From Taishania pollutisoli (GTDB lineage Bacteria > Bacteroidota > Bacteroidia > Flavobacteriales_D > Crocinitomicaceae), in contig NZ_JACVEL010000012.1 of the NCBI RefSeq assembly GCF_014518315.1, positions 1 through 64,000 on the forward strand: DNA of 64,000 nt, read 5' to 3'. A program made the translations under genes and the position numbers. The notes under the pieces were generated by a model that saw nothing but the letters and a program-made list of their open reading frames with translations, searched no databases and was not told where the DNA came from. How positions within the stretch are numbered: the stretch's first letter is position 1; every line of letters starts with the position of its first letter. Shown in pieces: positions 26,910 through 35,497 of this stretch.

Positions 26910-27884
26910 ATGAAGAAAGTTTATTTTTTCACCGTTGCACTTGCAGCAACAACAACCGTTTTTTCTCAAGACGGGGCTGACACACTAACATTTGAATCGT
27001 ACAATTTGGGCACTCAGGACTATTACAACGGATCCGATGAGGCTGGCGATATTGTGATCGGCAACTTCACATTGAGCAACAGTTACAACACAGAATGGGG
27101 CAGCTGGAGTGGATTCGCTGTTTCAAAAGTACAGGACGTTACAACAGCCGGATGGGGAAATCAATATGCATCCTTTGCAAACGGAGGTGCTGACGGTTCT
27201 TCTCAATACGGAATGTGGTACAATGGTGGTACAATTGAGTTCAACGCTGCCAAAGTATTGAAAAGCATCCAAATCACCAACGCAACATACACCGCAATAT
27301 CAATGCGTGACGGAGACCAGTTTGCCAAGCAATTTGGCTCGGTAAACAGTGCCGCGGGAACACCGGACGGTACAAACGGTGCAGATTGGTTTTTGTTACA
27401 AATCGTTCCGTTAAACGAAAACGATGAACTGGTCGGTGATACAATTGATTTCTACCTGGCAGATTACCGTTTTGCGGATGACAATGATGATTACATCGTT
27501 AACAGTTGGGAAACAGTTGATCTGGGGAATGTAACAGCCAATAAATTAGCATTTGTCCTTTCTTCTTCTGATAATGGAGAATGGGGAATGAATACTCCCG
27601 GATATTTTTCAGTGGACAACCTGGTTGCAAACAATTCATTGGGAATTGAAACGTTAACTCAATTAAACGCGGTTGTATACCCAAACCCTGCACAGGAGCA
27701 ATTTACAATCGCAACAACTGAAGCTGCTGACATGGCGTTATTAAATGCAATGGGGCAAGTGGTAAGAACGGCAGTTGTTAATGGAACAACAGTTATTAAT
27801 GTGAACGGACTTCCGGCAGGAATGTATCAGATAGCACTGAAAACAGCTTCAGGATCATCTGTTCAAAAATTAGTTATTCAATAA
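26910..27884 (+). CDS. T9SS-sorted DUF4465 surface protein of the B12 operon
   Basis: The 324-aa protein has a signal peptide (VYFFTVALAATTTVFSQ) and a DUF4465 body: LTFESYNLGTQDYYNGSDEAG, WGSWSGFAVSKVQDVTTAGWGNQYASF, SIQITNATYTAISM and WFLLQIVPLNENDELVGD. It ends with a type A T9SS domain (AVVYPNPAQEQFTI ... GMYQIALKTASGSSVQKL). DUF4465 proteins recur beside cobalamin riboswitches and TonB receptors in Bacteroidota. A surface corrinoid-binding role is inferred. It is the first gene after the riboswitch and ends 7 nt before the receptor gene. Confidence 0.88.
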   Translation: MKKVYFFTVALAATTTVFSQDGADTLTFESYNLGTQDYYNGSDEAGDIVIGNFTLSNSYNTEWGSWSGFAVSKVQDVTTAGWGNQYASFANGGADGSSQYGMWYNGGTIEFNAAKVLKSIQITNATYTAISMRDGDQFAKQFGSVNSAAGTPDGTNGADWFLLQIVPLNENDELVGDTIDFYLADYRFADDNDDYIVNSWETVDLGNVTANKLAFVLSSSDNGEWGMNTPGYFSVDNLVANNSLGIETLTQLNAVVYPNPAQEQFTIATTEAADMALLNAMGQVVRTAVVNGTTVINVNGLPAGMYQIALKTASGSSVQKLVIQ

Positions 27885-27891
27885 AAAAACA

Positions 27892-29865
27892 ATGCATCAC
27901 TATCTGTCAACGGTAATTTTCGGATTGTTTTGTATTCCTGTCTTCTCTCAGGTGGAGCCGGATATAAAGCAACTGGAAGAGCTGGAAGTTACCGGAGCCA
28001 GATTAGATCGTTATTATGTGGATTCATTGAATGTTTATATTTCCCGAAAAGAAATCGAAGCGCTTCAACCGGATGATCTGGGTGAATTGCTTAAAAAATT
28101 ACCGGGTGTAAATGTGAAATCCTATGGCGGATTAGGTGGATTAAAAACAGTATCAATACGCGGATTAGGCGGACAACACACCAACTTCGTTATGGATGGG
28201 TTTAGTCAGTCACAAACACAGACAGGGCAAGTCAATCTCGGACAAATTCAGCTGGACAATATCGAATCGGTTGTTGTACAACGCGGAGGAGCTTCCGAAC
28301 TGAACATCCCGGTCGCAGCACAATTGAGTGGAAATGCAATCGTATTGGAATCCTTTCAATCCTTGCCTCCAACAATACCTTTACAACAAAAACTGTACAC
28401 AAAATTTGGCTCATTTGGTCAGGTTGACCACCATTACATTGGAAAAACGGGAGGAGAAAAGTTTTTTGGGAGCCTGTTTCTGAAATACCGGCAGGCGCAT
28501 GGCTCCTATCCTTTCCGGTACATGAATTACCAAACTGAAATAAAAGGAATACGTCAAAACAACGATTACACAGATATTAGCGGTGGATTGAACTTTCGTT
28601 ATCAACCATATAAGAACCACCAACTCAATGTTTACTTTCAACACCTGGAGGCAGATCAGGGAGTTCCAGGAGCAGTCGTCCTGTACAATGATTTCGCGAA
28701 ACAACGACTCACCACCACCAATACACAGTTCAAAGCCGATTACAAAGGAAAGGTGAAGTTTCTCAACTACCGTTTTCATTACACGACGATGAACGACAGT
28801 TTACTATACGTCGACCCGGCTTATCTCAATACGGCCGGAGAATTGAAATCCAGTTACCGGAATCGTGTACATGACTTCGGGCTGACGATGGGAACATCCA
28901 TACGTGATCACTTCCATTTGAATGTGGGAGTGCAGGAAATTTACAGCAAATTGCGTTCTGTTGAATCACTGACAGCAAGTCCGGAACGGTTTCATTTTCT
29001 TTCCTTTCTGAAGGGAACCTACGCATCCACCAGATGGACAGCTATTGCACAACTTGGGTTGCACCACGTACAGGAATTTAACAAGAATGGTGATAAGGCT
29101 GAAAACCGATCCCGCTTCAATCCATACATGGAATTGCGGCATCATTTCACAGAAAAGATCGCACTGATCGGGTATTACCGGAACTCCTTCCGGATGCCGA
29201 ATTTCAATGAACTGTACTACAACAACATCGGGAATACGGAACTGGAACCGGAAGATGCCAACCAGTTTGCCCTCACGGCCTCCTGGACAATCGTAGACAG
29301 GAATAATATCTACCTGGGCATGCAGGCGGGCGGGTATTACCACCAAGTCAAAAATATGATCCTTACCATTCCCACCAAAAATTTGTTTGTCTGGTCTGTT
29401 CAAAATGTCGGGAAAAATGAGGTTCGCGGCGGTGACCTGATTGCCTCGTTCAGTTGGGCATTTGCAAAAAAATGGTCGACGCAATTGACTGCAAATTACA
29501 CCTATCAGCAATCGCTGGATGTAAGTGACAGAAACAGCCCCAGCTACAAACATCAGGTTGCTTACAATCCTCTGCACGTCATCAACGCGGATGTTTCAGT
29601 GCATTACAGAAACCTCGGCATCAGGCTTTCATCCTTCCATAGTTCCGAACGATACACATTGAATGAAAACATTCCCGCCAATAAAATAGACGGTTTCAGC
29701 ACGTTTGATCTGTCTGTATTCAACCGGTTCAAACTGGATGAACACAACAGCATTCGTCTACAGATTACCGTTAAAAATATTACCGACGAATCGTATGCAT
29801 TTGTACGCAATTACATCATGCCCGGCCGTCATTACTTATTTACTTTTGTATATGCGTTTATATAA
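27892..29865 (+). CDS. TonB-dependent outer-membrane receptor, BtuB-like
   Basis: The 657-aa protein has a signal peptide (LSTVIFGLFCIPVFSQ) and a TonB-box-like LEELEVTGARL. The plug domain (DDLGELLKKLPGVNVKSYGG, TVSIRGLGGQHTNFVMDG) leads into a 22-strand-type barrel ending in a terminal aromatic strand (YLFTFVYAFI). Barrel motif RMPNFNELYYNNIGNTELEPEDANQF is typical of vitamin and siderophore receptors. The riboswitch upstream argues for cobalamin as the substrate. It overlaps the next gene by 14 nt, so translation is probably coupled. Confidence 0.92.
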   Translation: MHHYLSTVIFGLFCIPVFSQVEPDIKQLEELEVTGARLDRYYVDSLNVYISRKEIEALQPDDLGELLKKLPGVNVKSYGGLGGLKTVSIRGLGGQHTNFVMDGFSQSQTQTGQVNLGQIQLDNIESVVVQRGGASELNIPVAAQLSGNAIVLESFQSLPPTIPLQQKLYTKFGSFGQVDHHYIGKTGGEKFFGSLFLKYRQAHGSYPFRYMNYQTEIKGIRQNNDYTDISGGLNFRYQPYKNHQLNVYFQHLEADQGVPGAVVLYNDFAKQRLTTTNTQFKADYKGKVKFLNYRFHYTTMNDSLLYVDPAYLNTAGELKSSYRNRVHDFGLTMGTSIRDHFHLNVGVQEIYSKLRSVESLTASPERFHFLSFLKGTYASTRWTAIAQLGLHHVQEFNKNGDKAENRSRFNPYMELRHHFTEKIALIGYYRNSFRMPNFNELYYNNIGNTELEPEDANQFALTASWTIVDRNNIYLGMQAGGYYHQVKNMILTIPTKNLFVWSVQNVGKNEVRGGDLIASFSWAFAKKWSTQLTANYTYQQSLDVSDRNSPSYKHQVAYNPLHVINADVSVHYRNLGIRLSSFHSSERYTLNENIPANKIDGFSTFDLSVFNRFKLDEHNSIRLQITVKNITDESYAFVRNYIMPGRHYLFTFVYAFI

Positions 29866-30913
29866 AATCATTATTATTTGTACAGGATTATTCCTATTTT
29901 CCTGTAAAAAGGAGCAACCGGAAGACCCCGGGAATACACCTGTAGACCAATTTAACAACGGGGTACTTGTTGTCAATGAAGGATTGTTTCAACAGAACAA
30001 TTCAACGTTAAGTTGGGTTAATTTTGCAACAGAAACTGTCAACGGAGCGATTTTCGAACAGAAAACAAACCGACAGCTCGGTGATACCGGTAACGATATC
30101 GCACGCTACGGTGGGAAAATTTACGTCGTTGTGAATGTATCCAGCACGATCGAAGTACTGGACGCGAAGACCGGAAATCCAATCAAACAGATCAGCATGC
30201 TGTCCAACGGAATCCCCAAACAACCACGCTTTATCGAATTCTACAACGGAAAAGCATTCGTTCCCTGCTTTGACGGGTATGTCGATGTAATTGACACCCT
30301 CAGCCTGGAAGTTATCCAGCGCATACCGGTCGGTTCAAACCCGGATGGTATTCACAAAGTAAACGACCGGTTATTTGTTGCCAATTCAGGAGGATTGAAT
30401 TATCCGAACGTAGACTCTACTCTTTCGGTAATTGATCCGGTAGCACTCACCGAGGTTGGAAGGATTGTGGTCGGTAAAAATCCAACCCGGATCCAATCTG
30501 ATATGAACGGAGATGTGTATGTCATCACACAAACCGGTTTAAATACGCTGAATACCCAATTGGTAAAAGTTGATCATCAGGCACTGACTGTCGAGACAAT
30601 CTATCCGTTACCTGTGAATCGAATGGAACGGGTCGGCGCTAATTTTTTATTGTACACCTCTTCCGGGAACACGTCTTCGCTTCAGTTGTTTGATCCTGTG
30701 ACAGGATTTGTTATCAATCCAAATTTCATAGATGCCAGCCTGTTTACTACATTTTACGGTGCGCAATATGACAGCAGCAGAAATCAAATCTACTGTTTTG
30801 ACGCAATGGGATACGTCAATTCCGGTTACATCCGTGTGTTTTCATCCAACGGAACACACTTAAAAAACATAAAAGTTGATTTAAATCCTTCTAAACTATT
30901 AATCTATGAATAA
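29852..30913 (+). CDS. Surface beta-propeller lipoprotein, BtuG/DUF5074-like
   Basis: The start is at the ATG inside the receptor gene's end, giving MRLYKIIIICTGLFLFSCKKEQ, a lipoprotein signal with the acylated Cys at residue 18. The mature ~335 residues carry YncE/DUF5074-type blade repeats: GGKIYVVVNVSSTIEVLDAKTG, NGKAFVPCFDGYVDVID, NDRLFVANSGG...STLSVIDP and NGDVYVITQTG. Bacteroides BtuG is a lipoprotein propeller that caps BtuB and captures B12 with very high affinity. The same neighbours here make this a probable BtuG counterpart. It overlaps the next gene by 8 nt. Confidence 0.85.
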   Translation: MRLYKIIIICTGLFLFSCKKEQPEDPGNTPVDQFNNGVLVVNEGLFQQNNSTLSWVNFATETVNGAIFEQKTNRQLGDTGNDIARYGGKIYVVVNVSSTIEVLDAKTGNPIKQISMLSNGIPKQPRFIEFYNGKAFVPCFDGYVDVIDTLSLEVIQRIPVGSNPDGIHKVNDRLFVANSGGLNYPNVDSTLSVIDPVALTEVGRIVVGKNPTRIQSDMNGDVYVITQTGLNTLNTQLVKVDHQALTVETIYPLPVNRMERVGANFLLYTSSGNTSSLQLFDPVTGFVINPNFIDASLFTTFYGAQYDSSRNQIYCFDAMGYVNSGYIRVFSSNGTHLKNIKVDLNPSKLLIYE

Positions 30914-31874
30914 TTTTTTTACTTCATTGGCAGTTACTGCACTGCCCTTTATCAGCTTATCACAAAGTTTTGCTCCCCCTGCCGGTCAGCCGGGAAGTAC
31001 AGCCATCCACAAGGACAGTTCTGTTTTTTTAGCATGGGCAACACACTGTGAGGTACAACGGGGCTACATGAACATTGAAGATCCATCCCTGGGATATGCT
31101 TCGTTCGGAAATGAAACAGATGCAACGGGACCTGCCGGCGGAACAACAACCTCAGTTGTTTCTCTGGGCGACGGAGGAACGGCAACCTTGACATTTGACG
31201 GACCGATTACCAATGGTAACGGGCCTGATTTTGCGGTTTTCGAAAACGGTTTGAGTGATACTTTTTTAGAAATAGGTTTTGTGGAAGTGAGCAGCGACGG
31301 GCAGCACTTTGTAAGATTCCCGGCTGTTTCAGAAGTTCAGACAGACACACAAATCGGAGGATTCGGCAGTGTTGATTGTCGCTACATTCACAATTTCGCA
31401 GGAAAATACAGAGTCGGATACGGAACCCCGTTTGACCTGGAAGATTTGAAAGATTCTGCAGGAATTGACCTGAATGCAGTAACGCATGTCCGCATTGTCG
31501 ATGCAATCGGAAGCATTGATCCAACCTATGCAACATATGACAGCCAGGGAACAATTGTCAACAACCTGCACCCCACTCCGTTTGAATCTTCCGGATTTGA
31601 CCTGGATGCCGTAGGCCTGATCCATGTGGGAACTGTTTCACTTGAACAGAAAGAAACATCAATTTTTGCGCTATACCCCAATCCGGCAACAACAACGATT
31701 ACCGTTCAGTCACAGCAACCCGGAGATTACACTGTGACAACTATGATGGGAAAGGTTGTCTTATCGGGAGAATTAACTACTGCAACACACCTCATCAATA
31801 TATCGGACCTGAAAACAGGAATTTATTTTCTATCAACGGTCAACGGTCAGTGCCTGAAATTCGTTAAAAAGTAA
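30906..31874 (+). CDS. T9SS-sorted surface protein of the B12 operon
   Basis: The 322-aa protein has a signal peptide (FFTSLAVTALPFISLSQ). A ~220-residue beta-rich domain contains GNGPDFAVFENGLSDTFLEIGFVEVSSDGQHFVRFP, QIGGFGSVDCRYIHNFAGKYRVGYGTPFDL and GFDLDAVGLIHVG. A type A T9SS domain (FALYPNPATTTITV ... GIYFLSTVNGQCLKFV) ends it. I recall the same domain in lipoproteins encoded with Bacteroidota cobalamin receptors. It is the last gene of the operon and probably binds corrinoid at the surface; direct evidence is lacking. A 14-bp terminator follows. Confidence 0.82.
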   Translation: MNNFFTSLAVTALPFISLSQSFAPPAGQPGSTAIHKDSSVFLAWATHCEVQRGYMNIEDPSLGYASFGNETDATGPAGGTTTSVVSLGDGGTATLTFDGPITNGNGPDFAVFENGLSDTFLEIGFVEVSSDGQHFVRFPAVSEVQTDTQIGGFGSVDCRYIHNFAGKYRVGYGTPFDLEDLKDSAGIDLNAVTHVRIVDAIGSIDPTYATYDSQGTIVNNLHPTPFESSGFDLDAVGLIHVGTVSLEQKETSIFALYPNPATTTITVQSQQPGDYTVTTMMGKVVLSGELTTATHLINISDLKTGIYFLSTVNGQCLKFVKK

Positions 31875-31913
31875 AACACTCCTTTTTCCCGGATTCATAC
31901 TATTTTTTAACCG

Positions 31914-31949
31914 AAAAAGGCTGTTTCCATCCATCGAAACAGCCTTTTT
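31914..31949 (+). terminator. Strong terminator of the B12 operon
   Basis: A perfect 14-bp stem (AAAAAGGCTGTTTC / GAAACAGCCTTTTT) with an 8-nt loop lies 39 nt after the stop. The rest of the ~335-nt gap to polA holds only the candidate polA promoter. Confidence 0.9.
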
Positions 31950-32184
31950 TATAACTCGTTGTCTTGTTTATCAAGGTCAGGAGAAGCATTAACCTTCGAC
32001 ATAAAATTAGTAGTTTTTGATTAAATGTTAATGCATTTAACCTATTTCTGCAAAGACGCAAAAATGCTATCAAAACACCCCATACCTTTGCGACTTGGTG
32101 AGCTATTTTCATACAAATTATTAAAGGAAAATGCGTTTGCCCTGATTCTCTTTTCAACATTGCCCGACAATTCACATCTTTCCT

Positions 32185-32192
32185 TATCTTTG
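32185..32192 (+). promoter_or_regulatory. Candidate polA -7 box
   Basis: TATCTTTG ends 17 nt before the polA ATG; a TTG at 32160-32162 lies 22 nt upstream as a possible -33 element. Confidence 0.5.
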
Positions 32193-32209
32193 GAACAAAT
32201 CATTCTGCA

Positions 32210-35023
32210 ATGCTCACACCTGAAACAGATAAAAAATTATTTTTGATTGATGCATACGCCATCATCTTCCGTGCTTATTTTGCTTTTGCAAAAAATCCGC
32301 GGATCAATTCTAAAGGGTTGAATACTTCTGCCGCTTTTGGCTTTACCAATTCCCTGATAGATGTTCTCAAAAAAGAAAAACCGACCCATATAGCAGTTGT
32401 ATTTGACCCTCCCGGCGGTTCTGTCACCCGGAAAGAATCGTATGAGGCCTACAAAGCACACCGGAATGAAACTCCGGAAGGGATCATTACCAATATTGAA
32501 CCGATTAAGCGTATCATTGATGCATTTAACATCCCGATTATTGAAGTGGAAGGATACGAAGCAGATGATGTAATCGGCACCATGTCTAAAATGGCAGAAA
32601 AAGCGGGATACCTCACATACATGGTTACCCCGGATAAAGATTACGGCCAGTTGGTAACGGAACGTTCGTTGATGTACAAACCGGGAAGAGGTGGCGAACC
32701 TGCACAAATCTGGGGACCAAAAGAAATTTGCGAAAAATTCGAACTGGATTCCGTGGATCAGGTCATTGATTACCTCGGACTAATGGGGGATGCCTCCGAT
32801 AATATACCGGGGATGCCGGGAATAGGACCGAAAACCGCTTCAAAATTATTGAAGGAATTCGGAACGATGGAAAATATTTTTGCTCATACCGACCAACTGA
32901 AAGGAAAGCAAAAAGAAGTCTTTGAAACGCAACAGTCACTTGGGCTGCTATCCAAAGAACTGGCGCGCATCATAACGGATGTCACCGTTGAATTTAATGA
33001 AGAACAATTGGAATTAAATGATCCGGATCCCGATAAAATAAGAGCTGTATTCGCCGATCTGGAATTCAAAGGATTTACGCAAAAAATACTGGGAGAAGAA
33101 TTAGTAGTAACCGCAGCGGGAAAAGTCAATGAACTCGGACAACTGGATTTATTTGGTGTTAACGATGTTGAACAAGTAGAGCAAAAAGTAACCGCTGAAG
33201 TTTCCGGGTTCAAAACATTCGAAACGGAAACAACCAATTACCAACTGGTACAGACACCGGAAGAACGAAAAGAACTCCTGGATTTATTAATGCAACAAAA
33301 AGAAGTCTGCTTCGATACAGAAACGACAGGACTGGACTCCCTGCACGCCGATATGGTAGGCATGTCGTTCTCCTTTAAAGCCGGAGAAGCCTTTTACGTT
33401 CCGACTCCGGTTAATTATGAAGCAGCAAAAGCCATTGTTGAAGAATTCAGACCGTTTTTTGAATCCGGTGACATTCTGAAGATCGCGCACAATGTCAAAT
33501 ATGATCTAAAAATCCTGCGCCGTTACAATGTACGCGTCGCCTACCCGATGTTTGATACGATGATTGCTCATTACCTGATCAGCCCGGAATCAAAACAGGG
33601 AATGGATTTCCTTGCCGAATTTTACCTGCAGTACAAACCGATTTCCATTGAGACATTAATCGGTAAAAAGGGGAAAAACCAGGGAAATATGGGGGATCTT
33701 GCACCGGAAGAGATCTCTGACTATGCCTGTGAAGATGCGGATATCACCTTCCGGCTCAAACAAATCTTTGCACCTGAAATTGAAAAAGATCACCTCAAAT
33801 CCTTGTTCTATGACATGGAAATGCCGTTGGTCGAAATCCTGGCTGACATGGAACGGGAAGGAATTGCGATTGACAGTCAATTTCTCAAAGACTATTCCAA
33901 TCAACTGGGGAATCAGTTGGCGGAACTGGAAACGGGGATCAAAGAAATGGCAGGAATGGATTTCAATGTCGATTCTCCGAAACAACTCGGAGACGTCTTA
34001 TTTGATCACCTGAAAATTTCGGCGAAAGCAAAAAAAACGAAAACGGGACAATACGCAACCTCGGAAGATATTCTGCAGTCTCTGGTCAATGCTCACCCGA
34101 TCATTCCGAAAATACTGGAGTACCGGGAATACAAAAAATTAAAGAGTACCTATGTGGACCCGCTACCAACGATGAAAGACGCGGTTGACGGACGCATTCA
34201 TACGCAATTCATGCAAACGGTGACAGCTACAGGCCGTTTGAGTTCGAATAATCCCAACCTGCAAAACATTCCGATCCGGACAGAAGCAGGAAGAGAAATC
34301 CGGAAATCCTTTGTCGCTAAAAATGGAGATTACCAACTATTGGCCGCCGATTACTCACAAATCGAATTGCGGATTATAGCCGCTCTGAGCGAAGATAAAA
34401 ACATGGTTGCAGCATTCCAATCCGGAGAAGACATTCATGCCGCTACCGCTTCAAAAGTATATGGCGTAGCACTCAAGGATGTATCGAGAGAGCAACGAAG
34501 TGCTGCAAAAGCGGTCAATTTCGGAATTATTTACGGTCAATCCGCGTTCGGATTGTCTCAAAACCTGGGTATTTCACGTACCGAAGCGAAGCAGATTATT
34601 GACAGTTATTTCGAACAGTATTCTACGGTAAAAACCTACATGGACGGAGCGATTGCACAAGCGAGGGAAAAGGGATACGTCGAAACGATTTACAAACGAA
34701 GAAGGTACCTTCCGGACATCAATTCTGCAAATGCCGTTGTACGTGGTTTTGCGGAACGAAACGCCATCAATGCGCCGATTCAGGGGTCTGCTGCCGATGT
34801 CATCAAACTGGCGATGATTGCTGTGTACCGCGAAATGAAGAAAGCAGGTGTAAAATCCCGCCTCATCCTTCAGGTACATGATGAATTGGTGTTTGATATC
34901 CACAAAGATGAAGTGGAACTGATGAAAAACCTCATTAAAAACGCAATGGAAAGTGCCGTCAACCTGATTGTCCCGATGAAGGCTGAAATGGAGTTAGGCA
35001 ACAACTGGCTCGAAGCTCATTAA
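32210..35023 (+). CDS. polA: DNA polymerase I
   Basis: The 937-aa protein has all three domains. The N-terminal 5'-3' exonuclease/flap domain includes LIDAYAIIFRAYFAF, VEGYEADDVIGT, TPDKDYGQLV and GMPGIGPKTASKLL. The 3'-5' proofreading domain is intact, with D369 in DTETTGLDSL, KYDLKILRR and the YACEDADIT motif. The polymerase domain has motif A with D714 (DYSQIELR), motif B (RSAAKAVNFGIIYG) and motif C (VHDELVF, D891). It acts in repair and Okazaki fragment maturation. Length and motifs are normal for the family, and proofreading residues are retained, unlike in Taq-type enzymes. Confidence 0.97.
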   Translation: MLTPETDKKLFLIDAYAIIFRAYFAFAKNPRINSKGLNTSAAFGFTNSLIDVLKKEKPTHIAVVFDPPGGSVTRKESYEAYKAHRNETPEGIITNIEPIKRIIDAFNIPIIEVEGYEADDVIGTMSKMAEKAGYLTYMVTPDKDYGQLVTERSLMYKPGRGGEPAQIWGPKEICEKFELDSVDQVIDYLGLMGDASDNIPGMPGIGPKTASKLLKEFGTMENIFAHTDQLKGKQKEVFETQQSLGLLSKELARIITDVTVEFNEEQLELNDPDPDKIRAVFADLEFKGFTQKILGEELVVTAAGKVNELGQLDLFGVNDVEQVEQKVTAEVSGFKTFETETTNYQLVQTPEERKELLDLLMQQKEVCFDTETTGLDSLHADMVGMSFSFKAGEAFYVPTPVNYEAAKAIVEEFRPFFESGDILKIAHNVKYDLKILRRYNVRVAYPMFDTMIAHYLISPESKQGMDFLAEFYLQYKPISIETLIGKKGKNQGNMGDLAPEEISDYACEDADITFRLKQIFAPEIEKDHLKSLFYDMEMPLVEILADMEREGIAIDSQFLKDYSNQLGNQLAELETGIKEMAGMDFNVDSPKQLGDVLFDHLKISAKAKKTKTGQYATSEDILQSLVNAHPIIPKILEYREYKKLKSTYVDPLPTMKDAVDGRIHTQFMQTVTATGRLSSNNPNLQNIPIRTEAGREIRKSFVAKNGDYQLLAADYSQIELRIIAALSEDKNMVAAFQSGEDIHAATASKVYGVALKDVSREQRSAAKAVNFGIIYGQSAFGLSQNLGISRTEAKQIIDSYFEQYSTVKTYMDGAIAQAREKGYVETIYKRRRYLPDINSANAVVRGFAERNAINAPIQGSAADVIKLAMIAVYREMKKAGVKSRLILQVHDELVFDIHKDEVELMKNLIKNAMESAVNLIVPMKAEMELGNNWLEAH

Positions 35024-35025
35024 AA

Positions 35026-35448
35026 ATGGAACGTATGAATCCGAGAATCTGGTCGACCTCACCACGAATGGTGTACATACAAATAGCCATTATGAGTCTC
35101 ATCAGCATTTCTGCAATTGTCTGTGTACTTGTTGTTCCTGGCATAGCTATTTCAGCTAAAACACTTTTGATTTCAACCCCATTTACTTCTTGCTTATTTC
35201 TGATAATTCAGGTACAATACATGGAGCTGGAAGAACATCAATTTGTTTTAAAAACCATTCTTTCAAAAACAGCTTACCGGTACGATGAACTAAAAAGCTA
35301 TGAGTTAAAAAATGAAGCAGGTACCAATTGCTTGGTAATTCACCTGAAAAAACCACTTTTTTTTCGTCGACAGTTTGTTTTTCAAGGAATAACAAAAGAA
35401 CATCCGGAATACCTGGTATTCCTGGAAAAAATCAAACGTCAGCGATGA
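35026..35448 (+). CDS. Small hypothetical membrane protein downstream of polA
   Basis: The 140-aa protein has two hydrophobic segments (about residues 18-40, MVYIQIAIMSLISISAIVCV, and 44-64). A basic soluble C-terminal ~75 residues follows (KTAYRYDELKSYELKNEAG ... PLFFRRQFVFQG), resembling a PH-like small domain. It begins 2 nt after the polA stop, so it is likely translated from the polA mRNA. The start may instead be the ATG at 35035. No family is recognised. Confidence 0.6.
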   Translation: MERMNPRIWSTSPRMVYIQIAIMSLISISAIVCVLVVPGIAISAKTLLISTPFTSCLFLIIQVQYMELEEHQFVLKTILSKTAYRYDELKSYELKNEAGTNCLVIHLKKPLFFRRQFVFQGITKEHPEYLVFLEKIKRQR

Positions 35449-35497
35449 GCAATTAACACATCAAATCATACAGTTGTTTTAACCGGAAAGAAGCCGA

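Noticed and set aside
31900-32175. A 91-aa minus-strand open frame between the B12 operon and polA
   Set aside because: It overlaps the perfect 14-bp terminator at 31914-31949 and shows no recognisable protein pattern.
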